A stretch of DNA of 64,000 nucleotides, taken from assembly GCA_948144175.1 (NCBI GenBank), contig CANXME010002551.1, positions 124,001 through 188,000 of the forward strand. Direction: 5' to 3'. The position numbers and the translations under genes were made by a program. This document shows positions 1 to 10,297 of the stretch, one piece after another; the stretch's first letter is position 1, and every line of letters begins with the position of its first letter. The notes under the pieces are model-generated. The model saw only the letters and a program-made list of their open reading frames with translations, searched no databases and was not told the origin of the DNA. Source of the DNA: Closterium sp. NIES-65. Its lineage: Eukaryota; Streptophyta; Zygnematophyceae; Desmidiales; Closteriaceae.

Positions 1-1095
1 AATGGTAATGGTAAGGATAATGATAATGGGTATGGTAGTGGTAATGGTAATGATAATCGTAATCTTAATGGTAATGGTATTGATAATGGTAATAGTAGTG
101 GTAATGGTAATCGTAATGGTAATGATAATGGTAGTGGTAATGCTAATGGTAATAGTAAGGTAATGGTAGTTGTAATGGTAATGGTAACGGTAATGGTATT
201 GATAATGTTAATGGTAGTGGTAATGGTAATGGTAATAATAATGGTAATGATAATAGTAGTGGTAATGGTAATCGTAATGGTAATGGTAATCGTAATGGTA
301 ACGGTAATGGTAATGGTAATGGTAGTGGTAATGGTAATCGTAATGGTAATGGTAATGGTAGTGGTAGTGGTAATCGTAATCGGAATGGTAATGGTAGTGG
401 TAATTGTAATGGTAATGGCAGTAATATTGGTAATTGTAATGGTAATGGAAATGGTAATGGTAATGGTTATGACTTTGGTAATGGTAGTGGTAATGGTAGT
501 TGTAATGGTAATCGTAATGGTAAGGGAAATGGTAATGGTAATAGTATTGGTATTGGTAATGGTAATGGTAATCGAAATAGTAATGGTAATGGTAATGGTT
601 GTTATAATGGTAATGGTATTGATAATGGTATTGGTAATGGTAATTGTAATGGTAATGGTAATGATAGTGGTAATAGTAGTGGTAATGGTAATGGTGATGG
701 TAATTGTGATGGTAGTTGTAATGGTAATTGTAATGGTAATGGTAATGGTAATGGCAATGGTAATGGTAATGATAATGGTAATAGTAATGGTAATGGTAGA
801 GGTAATGGAAATGGTCCTGGTAATGGTAAGGTAATGGTAGTTGTAATGGTAATAGTAATGGTAATGATAATGGTATTGGTAATGGTAAAGGTAATGGTAA
901 TGGTAATGGTAATGGTAGTGGTAATGATAATCGTAATGGTAATGGTAATGGTATGATAATGGTAGTGGTAATGGTAATGGTAATAATAATGGTAATGGTA
1001 ATGGTAGTGGTAATGGTAATGGTAATGGTAATAATAATGGTAATGGTAATGATAATGGTAATGGTAGTTGTAATGGTAATTATAATGGTAGTGGT
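1..1095. repeat. Degenerate AATGGT hexamer array, segment 1
   Basis: About 1.1 kb of imperfect AATGGT units with frequent AATCGT, AATAGT and AGTGGT variants. Two of the three plus-strand frames are free of stops (AAT GGT and ATG GTA), so long Met-Val or Asn-Gly ORFs appear by chance. The array runs into the left window edge and is cut on the right by copia element A, whose target duplication GTGGT (1091-1095 and 8342-8346) is array sequence. It is not a telomere-type repeat. Confidence 0.95.
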
Positions 1096-1205
1096 TGTCA
1101 AATGTTGTAGCCTGTAGTGAGGTTTGTCTTAGGGGGTACAGAAGTTAGGGTTTGTCATATGTACCCCAACCAACATCAATGCAACATCCATTCCTCATTC
1201 TGACA
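1096..1205 (+). repeat. 5' LTR of element A (110 bp)
   Basis: TGTCAAATG to ATTCTGACA, with a perfect 5-bp terminal inverted repeat TGTCA/TGACA. It is identical to the 3' LTR at 8232-8341. At 110 bp it is very short for a copia LTR, and no clear TATA box is visible in it. Confidence 0.97.
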
Positions 1206-1224
1206 TGGTATCAGCTAGGTTAGG
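1206..1224 (+). promoter_or_regulatory. Primer binding site of element A
   Basis: TGGTATCAGCTAGG follows the LTR directly. The first nine bases match the usual plant copia primer site, TGGTATCAGAGC, complementary to the 3' end of initiator methionine tRNA; the match weakens afterwards. Confidence 0.85.
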
Positions 1225-1329
1225 ATCCTGTGGGATCCCGTTCCTCCGTTCTCCGTTCGTACCTCCCGAGCCTGATCCTACCTCTCGTTCGTACCAGTTT
1301 AGTTGTTACCGCGCCTAGTACCGAGCCTA

Positions 1330-1880
1330 GCATCATCTCCCCCGTCGCGTCGCGCCCGTTCCCCCCGTCGCGTCGCGCCCGTTCCCCCCGTCGCGTCGCG
1401 CCTGTTCCCCCCGTCGCGTCGCGCCCGCCTGTTCCCCCCCTGTCCCGTGGCGTCGCCCTGCCCTGTCCCGTCGCCCTGTCCCGTCGCGTCGCCCTGTCCC
1501 GTACCGTCGCCCTGTCCCGTCGCGTCGCCCTGTCCCGTCCCGTCGCGTCGCCCTGTCCCGTCGCGTCGCCCTGTCCCGTCCCGTCGCGTCGCCCTGTCCC
1601 GTCCCGTCCCGTCCCGTCGCCCTGTCCCGTCGCGTCGCCCTACCCCGTCGCGTCGCCCTGCCCTGTCCCGTCGCCCTGCTCCGTCGCGCCGCCCTGCCCC
1701 GTCGCGTCGCCCTGTCCCGTCGCGTCGCCCTGCCCCGTCGCGTCGCTCCCGCCCTTTCCCCCGTCGCGTCGCCCTCCCTAGGCCCTAGCCCGTCGCCCTC
1801 CCTAGGCCCTGGCCCGTCGCCCTCCCTAGGCTCTGGCCCGTCGCCCAACCCTAGGCCCTGGCCCGTTGCCCTACCCTACG
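1330..1880 (+). repeat. C-rich tandem repeat in the leader of element A
   Basis: The leader between primer site and gag is built of short units such as CCCGTCGCGTCGCCCTGT in varying combinations, followed by several copies of CCTAGGCCCTGGCCCGTCG. ORFs here in both directions have only Pro/Arg/Ser-rich composition. The homologous leader of element B (13138-13650) differs in copy number. Confidence 0.85.
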
Positions 1881-1974
1881 TTTTGGTCCGTCGCCCTAGC
1901 CCGCTCTTCCGCTGCGACTGAGTCCTCTTCCCCCCCGGTTGTTACTCGCCTGTTCGTTCGCGTCGGTTCTCACT

Positions 1975-3885
1975 ATGGCGACTCCGCGAGTTCTTCGTTT
2001 CGACGCTGATGGTAGACCCCTTGACTTTTCCGTCTGGCTTCTTCGCGCTCGTCGTCTGTTAGAGAGTCAGGTCCAGGGGGGCGAGACCCTCTGGTCACAC
2101 GCTACTGGTGACCTCCCCGAGCCCCCCGAGCCTACCGCTTTAGGCCCTGCTCCTGACGACGCTGCTACGGCTCGCTTTGCCCGTCAGCGCGCTGACCGGA
2201 CGGCTTGGACGTCGCGTGAAGCTGCGGCCTGCATCGCACTCAGCAGCCTCCTCCCTGAGTCCGAGGAGGTCCACTTTACTCAGGTTCGCACCGCTGCTGC
2301 GTACCTCACTGCGATTAAGGCCCGCTACTCTACTCCCGCTACTGTCTCTCTCGGCCGTCTTTTCCTCCCGTTCCTGTAACCTGATCTTGCCTCGTTTGAG
2401 CGCTCTGCTGACTTGATCGCTCACCTCCGCTCGCTCGACGCTAGTTACCGCGCTGCTTGCACTGAGGCACAGCTTGCACTGCTTCCTCCCCCCATGGCGA
2501 TTACTGTCTATTTCATCGCCACTAGCCTCCCTGACCGCCTTGCCTCCGTTCGTGACGCGCTTCTGCTGAAGCACCCTAGTGAGCTGACTATCGAGGTCCT
2601 TGAGTCTGCACTCAAGGACGTCGAGAGCAACCTTCGTTCGGTAGCTGCCGCCTCTGGTACTGTGTCCCCCCCACTCTTCCACGGGTGCACAGTCCCGCAG
2701 TTACCCACCTTCATTGCCTCTCTTGCCACTGCCGCTACTGACGCGACTGCGGCTGCTGTTACGACTGCGTCGCGGTCCCGCGGCAGGGGGGGCAAGAAAG
2801 GTGGTTCCGGTGGAGGTGGAGGCGGAGGTAGCGGAGGTAGTGGGGGTGCTGTTGCGACTGGCGGTGGTGGGAGTGCAGCGTCTGGAGAGACCCCTCGTGC
2901 AGCGGCTGGTGACTCCACTGCACCTGCTGGTGGCGGCGACCCTCGAGCTCGTCAGTCGCCTCCTGTACTGCCGGCCCCGCTAGGTGGAGCAGCGGCGTGG
3001 TACCAGGCTCAGCGTCAGCAGCACCTTCAGCAGCAGCAGCAGCCCCTTTCCTCCCAGCAGCCTCAGCAGCAGCAGCGTCAGCAGCTGGCTCCGGGGTCGG
3101 GGCTGCGTCAGCCCCAGCGCGGTGCTGCTTACCCTCCCTGCCCCTACCAGGTTCAGACAGGTCCTCATCGGGGCCACCCTTGTGGCCGCTTTCACCCCCC
3201 TGGTCAGTGCTTTGCTCAGCTCACTGACACGGTCCGGTTGACCTACGGGGTTGGCGGTCCTGCTCCTGACTGGCTTCCTCTGGTTCAGCGCTACGGCTCC
3301 GCTCTGTGGGGCATGTCTGCTGAGCAGTTAGTTGATCTGATTAGTGCTCCTCATGCTATGTATGCTGTTGTTGACTCTAGTGTTTCTGACTCTGTTTACT
3401 CTGGTGTTGTTAGCTTAGGTGCTAGTCTTGCTCAGTTGCCTGTTGCTAGTGTAGGTACTTGTGTAGACTCTAGACCAGCGACTACCTCACAGGACGCTTC
3501 GCTGTCGTTCACACTGGACTCTGGAGCCTCCCACTGCTTCTTTCGGGACAGCACGACACTTACACCACTTCCTGCGCCTGTTTCTGTAGCGTTGGCTGAT
3601 CCCACTACGGGACCAGTCACTGCACGTCACACTACCACTTTACCGTGTCCTGCTGCTCCCTCCGGGTCTCTCACTGGGTTTCACGTCCCCTCGTTCTCCC
3701 GGAACTTGGTGGGCGTGCGACCCCTCGTGAGTCAGCACGTGGGTGTGTGGTTTGAGCCTTCTGGAGAGACTGCGGTGTGTGTTGACGGAGACTCTTACCA
3801 GCCTCTTGCTACCTTTACTGCTGAGCCGGGCTCGGGTCTCTACACTCTTCACACTGGCCCGCGTGCGCCGCAGCAGCAGCCGTAG
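1975..3885 (+). pseudogene. Gag and protease of element A, broken by one in-frame TAA
   Basis: The start is the ATG at 1975 (MATPRVLRF). The frame encodes a Gag capsid-like region, a Gly/Ala linker, a Gln-rich stretch, a C/H motif (CPYQ...HPCGRFHPPGQCF) and the aspartic protease site FTLDSGASHCFFRD. The frame is single except for a TAA at 2377-2379. Element B has TTT (Phe) at the homologous codon, so this is a nonsense change private to A. The frame ends at a TAG (3883-3885) inside a CAG run, and a second in-frame TAG lies at 3964-3966 before integrase. The product would be the virus-like-particle protein plus processing protease. Domain identity is confident; function is doubtful. Confidence 0.88.
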
Positions 3886-3899
3886 CAGCAGCAGCAGCC

Positions 3900-3950
<51 letters not shown>

Positions 3951-3966
3951 CCAGCGGCCGCACTAG

Positions 3967-5266
3967 CAGCCCCCCCTACTGCCACTGCCCCCGGTTCCCC
4001 CCCCCGTTCGGGTCCCCGCGTCTCACCAGGTTGCTACGTCCCCCCAGGTGTCTGTGTCGTGTCAGGTTCCTACGTCTGTTCCAGTCGCTGCGTCGTGCTC
4101 CTGCCGGTCGCTTGCCCACCCCACCGTTCTGTGGCACCACCGGATGGGGCACCCGTCCCTTCCACGTCTGCGCGCTATGTCTAGTCAGCGTCTTGTCCTA
4201 GGCCTCCCACGTGTCTTGCCGTCGCTGCCGCCTTCGCCTGCGCCGCCGTGTCGTCCCTGCGTCGAGGGTAGGCTGCGCGCCACCCCTCACTCCTCCTCCC
4301 TTCGTCCGGCCACCGAGCCTTTTGAGACGCTTCACTTGGACGTCTGGGGCCCAGCCCCTCGTCTAGGCCCTGAGCGTGAGCGTTACTTTCTGGTGGTAGT
4401 TGACGACTTCTCCCGCTACACCACAGTGTTCCCTCTGGCGAAGAAGTCTGAGGTGACTTCTACGCTGATCAGGTGGTTGCTCACCACTGAGGACACTCGT
4501 GGTCGTCGTGTCAGCTGTCTCCACTCCGACCGTGGGGGTGAGTTTCGCTCCGGCATTCTCGCTGGATTCTGTCGCGAGCAGGGCATTCGTCAGTCCTGGA
4601 CGCTTCCAGAGTCCCCACAGCAGAATGGGGTTGCTGAGCGCCGCATAGGCCTGGTCATGGAGATCGCCCGCACCTCCCTGACTCACGCCTGTGCCCCCCA
4701 TTTTCTGTGGCCCTACGCGGTCAGGTACGCCGCGCACCAGCTGAACCTCTGGCCACGTGTCTCTCGACCAGAGGTTTCACCGACCAGTCTTTGGACAGGG
4801 TCCCCTGGTGTTGCGTCGCGGTTTCGTGTCTGGGGGTGCTTGGCTCTTGTCCGCGACACCTCCGCGGACAAGCTCTCGCCTTGTGCCGTCCCCTGTGTCT
4901 TCCTTGGTTTCCCTGAGGACTCCTCTGACTTCACCTTTTACCACCCTCCCTCTCACCGGTTCTTTGACTCCCGTGACGTCCGTTTCGAGGAGTCCACTCC
5001 GTACTACGTCAGGTACCCCAGTCGAGGTCTCCCGGTTCCTCCTCCCCCCCTCTTCCTGACTGCCGTTCCCCCTCCTGCTCCCCCGGTACAGCCTCCCCCC
5101 CCTGGTCCAGCCCCGTCAGGTGTGTCCCAGGCTACCCCTCCTCCTTCGGTAGCCCCTCCGGTACAGCCTCCCTCCCCACAGTCCTCCTCGCAGCGTGCCG
5201 CTGGTGCTAGCTCTCGAGAGGTTGGTGAGGCGCCTGTTCCTGTACCGGTTTCTGGTTCTGGGGTGC
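3967..5266 (+). CDS. Copia integrase region of element A
   Basis: Same frame as Gag, following the two TAG codons. It contains the pre-integrase zinc site (VLWHHRMGHPS, then CRPCVEG) and the DDE core: LDVWGP, HSDRGGEF and PQQNGVAERR supply the two Asp and the Glu. A Pro-rich linker follows. From about 5265 the correct reading moves to the -1 frame: the first copy of a Gly-Val repeat has four G where the next copy has five, so this frame runs into a spurious Leu/Glu-rich tail. Element B has the identical change. The role is insertion of cDNA into the host genome. Confidence 0.85.
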
Positions 5267-8027
5267 TGGAGTTGGAGCTGGAGTTGGAGCTGGAGTTGGC
5301 ACTGGAGTTTCTGGTTCTGGGGGTGCTGGAGTTGGAGCTGGGGTTGGAGCTGGAGTTTCTGGTTCTGGAGTTGGAGCTGACCCGGTGGGTGCAGAGGACT
5401 CTTGTCGTCCGGGAGCTGGTGCTGGCCGCGCGGACACTGGGGGTGCTGCGTCTGGGGGTGAGGGTGCGCCTCCTTCGGGTTCAGGTGAGCCTGGTTCTGG
5501 AGCTGGTGTTAGTGCTGCCTCTGGGGGTGGTGCGCCTAGTTCTTCTGAGGTGGACTCTGGAGCTGCCGCTGCTTCGGACACTACTCCACCCCCCCACCCC
5601 TACCCGACTAGGCACCAGGCTCGTGTTCGCCGTGCCCGTGACGAGCAGCTGGCGTTGGAGAGAGAGGAGAGGGAGTTACAGCGGCTGGAGGAGCAGCAGC
5701 AGCAGCTGGAGCCGCAGGAGCAGCAGCAGCAGCAGCAGCAGCTGGACCCGCAGGAGCAGCAGTCCCAGCAGCAGCCGCGTCCGCAGCAGCAGCAGTCGCA
5801 GCCGCAGCAGCAGCAGCCACTTCCTCCTCCTGTCTCGGGTCTTTGGATCCTTGGTCTCCCCTCCCCTTCTCCTCCCTCCTCCGCCTCTCCTCCTGTCTAC
5901 GGTCCCACGTTTCCTCCTCCTGACTCCTCCCCCGCTGTTTTCCCCAGTTCTCCGCCTTTGTCCTCTCCTCCTCCGTCTCGTTCTTGGGCTACTTGTCGCT
6001 CCCCTCGTGCTCGTCCCTCGTCTCCTGTTCCCTTCACTGACCTTCGTACTGCCTTCCTTCTTTCTAGTCCACCTCGTCCGTCTCAGTCTGTGCTTCCGTC
6101 TCCTCCTGAGTCGGCCCTCACTGTGTCGCTCCCTACTCCTGTCACTGACTACTACCGCACGTACCGTCCTGTTCTCTCTCGTGTTCTCGCCTCTCTTGTT
6201 ACTCACCCTCGTGCCTCTGTGTCCTCTGTGTCCGCTCTTACTGCCGCAGTTACTGACTTTGCCTCTACCCGCCGCCTTGACTACGCCACCACGCTTGTGG
6301 CTGCTCCTCCTACCAGTCCTCTGGCCGTCGGGGGTGTGTCTGCCCTTGGCTGTGACGCCCTAGAGGACAGGCAGTTTGAGCTAGAGTTCCTGGCGGCCGC
6401 TTCCCCTCATCTCTGTGCCATGCTCCTCGCCCCTGAGGGTGACCCCGACGCCCTTGACATTCCGACTCCTCGCACTTACGCTGAGGCAGTGTCAGGGCCT
6501 TGGGCCTCTCAGTGGAGAGCTGCCATGGACGCAGAGATGGCCTCCTACAGATCCACAGGCACCTACGTCGATGAGGTTCCCCCCCCTGGGGCGAACGTAG
6601 TCGACGGCATGTGGATCTACAGGGTGAAGCGGCCACCGGGATCTCCCCCGGTCTTCAAGGCGCGCTACGTGGCTAGAGGTTTCAGTCAGCGCGAGGGAGT
6701 TGACTTCTTTCAGACCTTCGCACCTACCCCGAAGATGACCACTCTTCGGGTGTTACTACACGTAGCAGCACAGAGAGACTACGAGTTACACTCTCTCGAC
6801 TTCTCCACTGCTTTCCTTCAGGGCAGCCTACACGAGGAGGTCTGGTTGCGTCGTCCCTCGGCCTTCACTGGCACCTTCCCTCCTGGGACCCAGTGGAGGC
6901 TGAGGCGACCTGTTTACGGTCTTCGCCAGGCCCCTCGTGAGTGGCACGACACTCTGCGTTCTACCCTCTCTGACCTTGGGTTCCAGCCGTCTTCTGCCGA
7001 CCCGTCGCTGTTCGTTCGTCGTGGCTCCACACCGTTCTTTGTTCTGGTCTACGTCGACGACCTCGTTTTCGCCACTTCGGACAGGGTTGCTTTGGCAGAC
7101 GTGAAGTCCGAACTGCAGAAGAGACACACGTGCACTGATCTTGGTGAGCTGCGCCACTACCTTGGCCTGCAGATCACCAGGGACAGAGCCGCTCGCACCA
7201 TTACACTCTCACAGTCACACATGGTGCAGCAGGTCCTTCAGCGGTTCGGGCTTCAGCACTCCACCGTACAGCGCACACCTCTAGCTGTTGACCACAGACT
7301 CACTGGTCCCTTTCCTGACGAGCCGTTTGAGCCTAGTGGTCCCTACGCAGAGCTTGTGGGTTGCCTCATGTACCTGATGACTTGTACTCGCCCGGACCTC
7401 GCCTTCCCTCTCAGCATCCTTGCGCGCTTTGTTGCGCCAGGGAGACACCGTCCTGTTCACTGGACGGCAGCTGTGAGGGTGGCGAAGTACCTAGCGACTA
7501 CATCAGGCGTGGGGCTAGTTCTTGGAGGGCAGCAGTCTGTCGTACTCACTGGTCACTGTGACTCCTCTTACGCTGACGACGCTGAGACTCACAGGTCTAC
7601 TCAGGGGTACTGTTTCAGTCTGGGTTCTGGAGCTGTTTCCTGGCGTTCCACGCGCTCCTCTTCTGTCTCGACCTCTACAGCTGAGGCTGAGATTTACGCT
7701 GGTGCCATGGCGGCACAGGAGTTACGGTGGTTGACCTTCTTGCTCGCCGACCTTGGTGAGCGGCCGAGCTCTGCACCGACCTTGTTTACTGACAACAAGG
7801 CGTCGATCCTCCTCTGTCGTGAGCCGCGACTGGAGAGCAGAGTGAAGCACATTCACGTCAGGTACTTTCTTCTGCGAGAGTTGCAGAGGCGTGGACAGGC
7901 TCGCTTCGAGTTTGTAGAGTCCGAGGCCAACACTGCAGATATCTTCACCAAGGCGCTTCCGCCTTGTGACCACCAGAGGTGTTGTGTGCAGTTAGGCCTT
8001 GTTGACACAGGTTCTAGTCATGCGTAG
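5267..8027 (+). CDS. Reverse transcriptase and RNase H of element A
   Basis: Starts in the -1 frame relative to integrase, without its own certain start codon. After a Gly/Ala/Pro linker and a long Gln-rich stretch come copia RT landmarks: WRAAMDAEM, YKARYVARGFSQ-like (FKARYVARGFSQ), LDFSTAFLQG, YGLRQAPREW and the catalytic VYVDDLVFAT. RNase H follows with TGHCDSSYADD, EAEIYAGAMAAQELRW, TDNKASILL and IFTKALPPCDH, and ends at TAG 8025-8027. This long open region is intact. It would copy the element RNA to cDNA and remove the RNA strand. Confidence 0.92.
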
Positions 8028-8089
8028 ACTTGAGTTTATTGCCTGCTTCGTCTGTACACTTACTATATATACTTGTGATCTCTTGGACT

Positions 8090-8181
8090 GGCCTTGTGGC
8101 CACTGTTGCTTGTGCTCAGAGTGTGTGGTGACGTTGTGATCCACCCTGAGCTTTGTTTTCTTTTGGACTGGTCTTGTGACC
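8090..8181 (+). promoter_or_regulatory. Paired tetraloop hairpins in the 3' UTR of element A
   Basis: Two 12-base hairpins with a TTGT loop, GGCC-TTGT-GGCC (8090-8101) and GGTC-TTGT-GACC (8170-8181), flank a block GTGATCCACCCTGAGC that can form another weak stem with an upstream GTGG. The arrangement recurs in elements B, C and D. Its position just upstream of the purine tract suggests a role in RNA packaging, 3' processing or priming, but this is inference. Confidence 0.55.
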
Positions 8182-8231
8182 GTACTCTTTTTTGTTTTTG
8201 CTAGACACCCCTCACTTAGGCTATGGGGGTG

Positions 8232-8341
8232 TGTCAAATGTTGTAGCCTGTAGTGAGGTTTGTCTTAGGGGGTACAGAAGTTAGGGTTTGTCATATGTAC
8301 CCCAACCAACATCAATGCAACATCCATTCCTCATTCTGACA
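8232..8341 (+). repeat. 3' LTR of element A (110 bp)
   Basis: Identical to the 5' LTR. Preceded by the purine tract TATGGGGGTG and followed by the target duplication GTGGT (8342-8346). Confidence 0.97.
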
Positions 8342-8346
8342 GTGGT

Positions 8347-8952
8347 AATGGTAATGGTAATAGTAATGATAATGGTAATAATAATGGTAATGGTAGTTGT
8401 GAGGGTAATCGTAATGGTAATCATAATGGTAATGGATCGGTAGTGGTAATGGTTTGAGTAATGGATGGTAACGGTAATGGTAGTTGTAATGATAATCGTA
8501 ATGATAATGGTAATGGTAATGGTAATGGTAATCATAGTGGTAATGGTAATGGTATTGGTAATGGTAATGGTAGTGGTAATGGTAATCGTAATGGTAATGG
8601 TAATGGTAAAGGGGAATGGTAATGGTAATGGTAATGATAATGGTAATGGTAATGATAATGGTAATGGTAATGGTAGTTGTAATGGTAATGGTAATGGTAA
8701 TGGTAATGGTAATAGTAATTAGAGTGTTTTGGTTATGGTAATGGTAATGGTAATGATAGTTGTAATGGTAATCGTTAAAGGAATAGAAATGGTAATGGTA
8801 ATGGTATTGGTAATGGTAGTGGCAATGGTAATGGTAATGGTAATGCTAATGGTAGTGGTAATGGTAATGGTAACTGTTATGGTAATCGTAACGGTAATTG
8901 GTAATGGCAATGGTAATGATAATGGTAATGGTAAGGTAATGATAGTTGTAAT
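8347..8952. repeat. AATGGT hexamer array, segment 2
   Basis: Continuation of the hexamer array beyond element A, with a short non-repeat break near 8717-8735. It ends at the target duplication GTAAT (8948-8952) of element F. Confidence 0.95.
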
Positions 8953-9147
8953 TATCAAAACTTTGCTTAGAACCTAGGAAACTAGGTGAGGGTGTCGAGA
9001 GTATCGAGAGGGAAGAAGGGTTCAATAAAGAGCAAAGGTACAAAGATATAGGCAAGAACTAGGGTAATGAGGTGCACCACCAAACGGGAAACATAACTAC
9101 ACTAACACTATAGACAATTATATAAATATGAATAACATATTTCGACA
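8953..9147 (-). repeat. 3' LTR of element F (195 bp)
   Basis: Matches the LTR at 10099-10297 apart from three substitutions and a missing TAAC. The purine tract adjoins its inner end, so on the minus strand this is the 3' LTR. Confidence 0.92.
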
Positions 9148-10098
9148 CACCCCCATAATTGTTTGCAGGTGTGAGTGTAGTAACGCCCCCTAAAGAGGGT
9201 ACACCATGCAGAGTGCAGCGGAAGTAGCAGCAGTAGGCAGGAGCATATGCCTGGCTGCAGGAGGAGGAGCCGAGAGAACGCAGAAAACAGAGAACAGAAG
9301 GGAGAGAGGAGGAATGAGGAGGCGGTTGCGGCTGGTGCTGAAGCCACGCTCCCACCACCCCCTCACCCTCCCCCCCCACAGCGACTGGCACTGCAGGGAG
9401 AGAGCAGAGGAGGTGGGCAGCAGCTAGCGCTGCAGAGTCCCTCCCGCCACGCCTTCACCCTCCCCCCCACAGCAGGACGCACGGCCTCCCCGGGCGCCAA
9501 AGCAGGCGGCAGAGGGGGCGACGCCTGCCCACGCCTTCCAGTGCGGCCCCCTCAGGTCGCCTCGACAGGTGACGGGTAAAAGGGGGGGGGGGGGGGGGGG
9601 GCGGTGCACGTGCCCCCGGTGTGCCGCGGCTGGCGACAGGGCATGGCCGGGGCGGGGTCGGGGCCGCAGGTGGCATCGGGGCCGAATTGGGCGACGGGGC
9701 CGCAGGTGGAGACGGGGCCGCAGGTGGCGGGGCCGCAGGTGGCGACGGGGCCGCAGCGGGCGACGGGGCCGCAGGTGGCGACGGGGTCGTGGTGGGCGAC
9801 GGGGCCGCAGGTGGGCGTCGGGGCTGTAGCGGGGCCGTAGCAGGGCCTAAGTGGGGCCGGAGCGGGGCCGTAGCGGGGCCTGACGAAGGGCGGGCGACGA
9901 CGGGGCCGCTGAAAGGGCGGCGACGGGGCCGCTGAAGGGCGGCGACGGGGCCGCGAAGGGGCCGCGAGGGGCCTGAAAGGGCGGCAACGGGGCCGCTAAG
10001 AGAAAGTTTAGGGGCACGCCACGGGGCGTGCCGAACATAGAGTAGCAGCGGAAGCAGTAGGGCGGGTCCACAGGCCAGGACATATCACTCTGATAGCA

Positions 10099-10297
10099 TA
10101 TCAAAACTTTGCTTAGAACCTAGGAAACTAGGTGAGGGTGTCGAGGGTATCGAGAGGGAAGAAGGGTTCAATAAAGAGCAAAGGTACAAAGATATAGGCA
10201 AGAACTAGGGTAATGAGGTGCACCACCAAACGGGAAACATAACTAACTACACTAACACTACACACAATTATATAAATATGAATAACATATTTCGACA
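10099..10297 (-). repeat. 5' LTR of element F (199 bp)
   Basis: Adjoins the primer site and is therefore the 5' LTR on the minus strand. It shares TTTGGTGGTGCACC and other blocks with the solo LTR interrupted by element B, so the two belong to related families. Confidence 0.92.

Larger units (their letters stand above)
1096..8341 (+). mobile_element. Ty1/copia LTR retrotransposon A, full length
   Basis: Complete 7,246-bp element bounded by identical 110-bp LTRs (1096-1205 and 8232-8341), each starting TGTCA and ending TGACA, and flanked by the 5-bp duplication GTGGT. A primer site follows the 5' LTR and the purine tract TATGGGGGTG precedes the 3' LTR. The domain order Gag, protease, integrase, RT, RNase H is that of Ty1/copia. 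Identical LTRs indicate recent insertion, yet the coding region carries an in-frame TAA in gag, two TAG codons before integrase and a frame change between integrase and RT. Self-sufficiency is therefore doubtful. Element B is a close relative. Confidence 0.97.
8953..10297 (-). mobile_element. Non-autonomous LTR retrotransposon F
   Basis: 1,345-bp element in minus orientation between near-identical LTRs (8953-9147, 195 bp; 10099-10297, 199 bp), flanked by GTAAT (8948-8952 and 10298-10302). Read on the minus strand, the LTR begins TGTCGAAATATG and ends TTTTGATA. The primer site is TGCTATCAGAGTGATATG next to the right LTR, and the purine tract ATTATGGGGGTG lies next to the left LTR. The 951-bp interior is GC-rich, holds GGGGCCGCAGGTGGCGAC-type repeats (9655-9850) and a G run, and encodes no retrotransposon protein. 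It must be moved by proteins supplied elsewhere. The LTRs differ by three substitutions and a 4-bp indel. Confidence 0.92.

Noticed and set aside
163..1101. Long Met-Val, Asn-Gly and Thr-Ile/His-Tyr ORFs in the hexamer arrays
   Set aside because: They follow from a 6-bp repeat lacking stops in some frames; composition and period show no protein selection.
1230..1848. Arg/Pro/Ser-rich ORFs in the leaders of elements A and B
   Set aside because: They lie in a tandem repeat, occur in several frames at once and vary with repeat number.
9206..9935. Gly/Arg-rich ORFs inside element F
   Set aside because: They are on the strand opposite to the element and made of simple GC-rich repeats.
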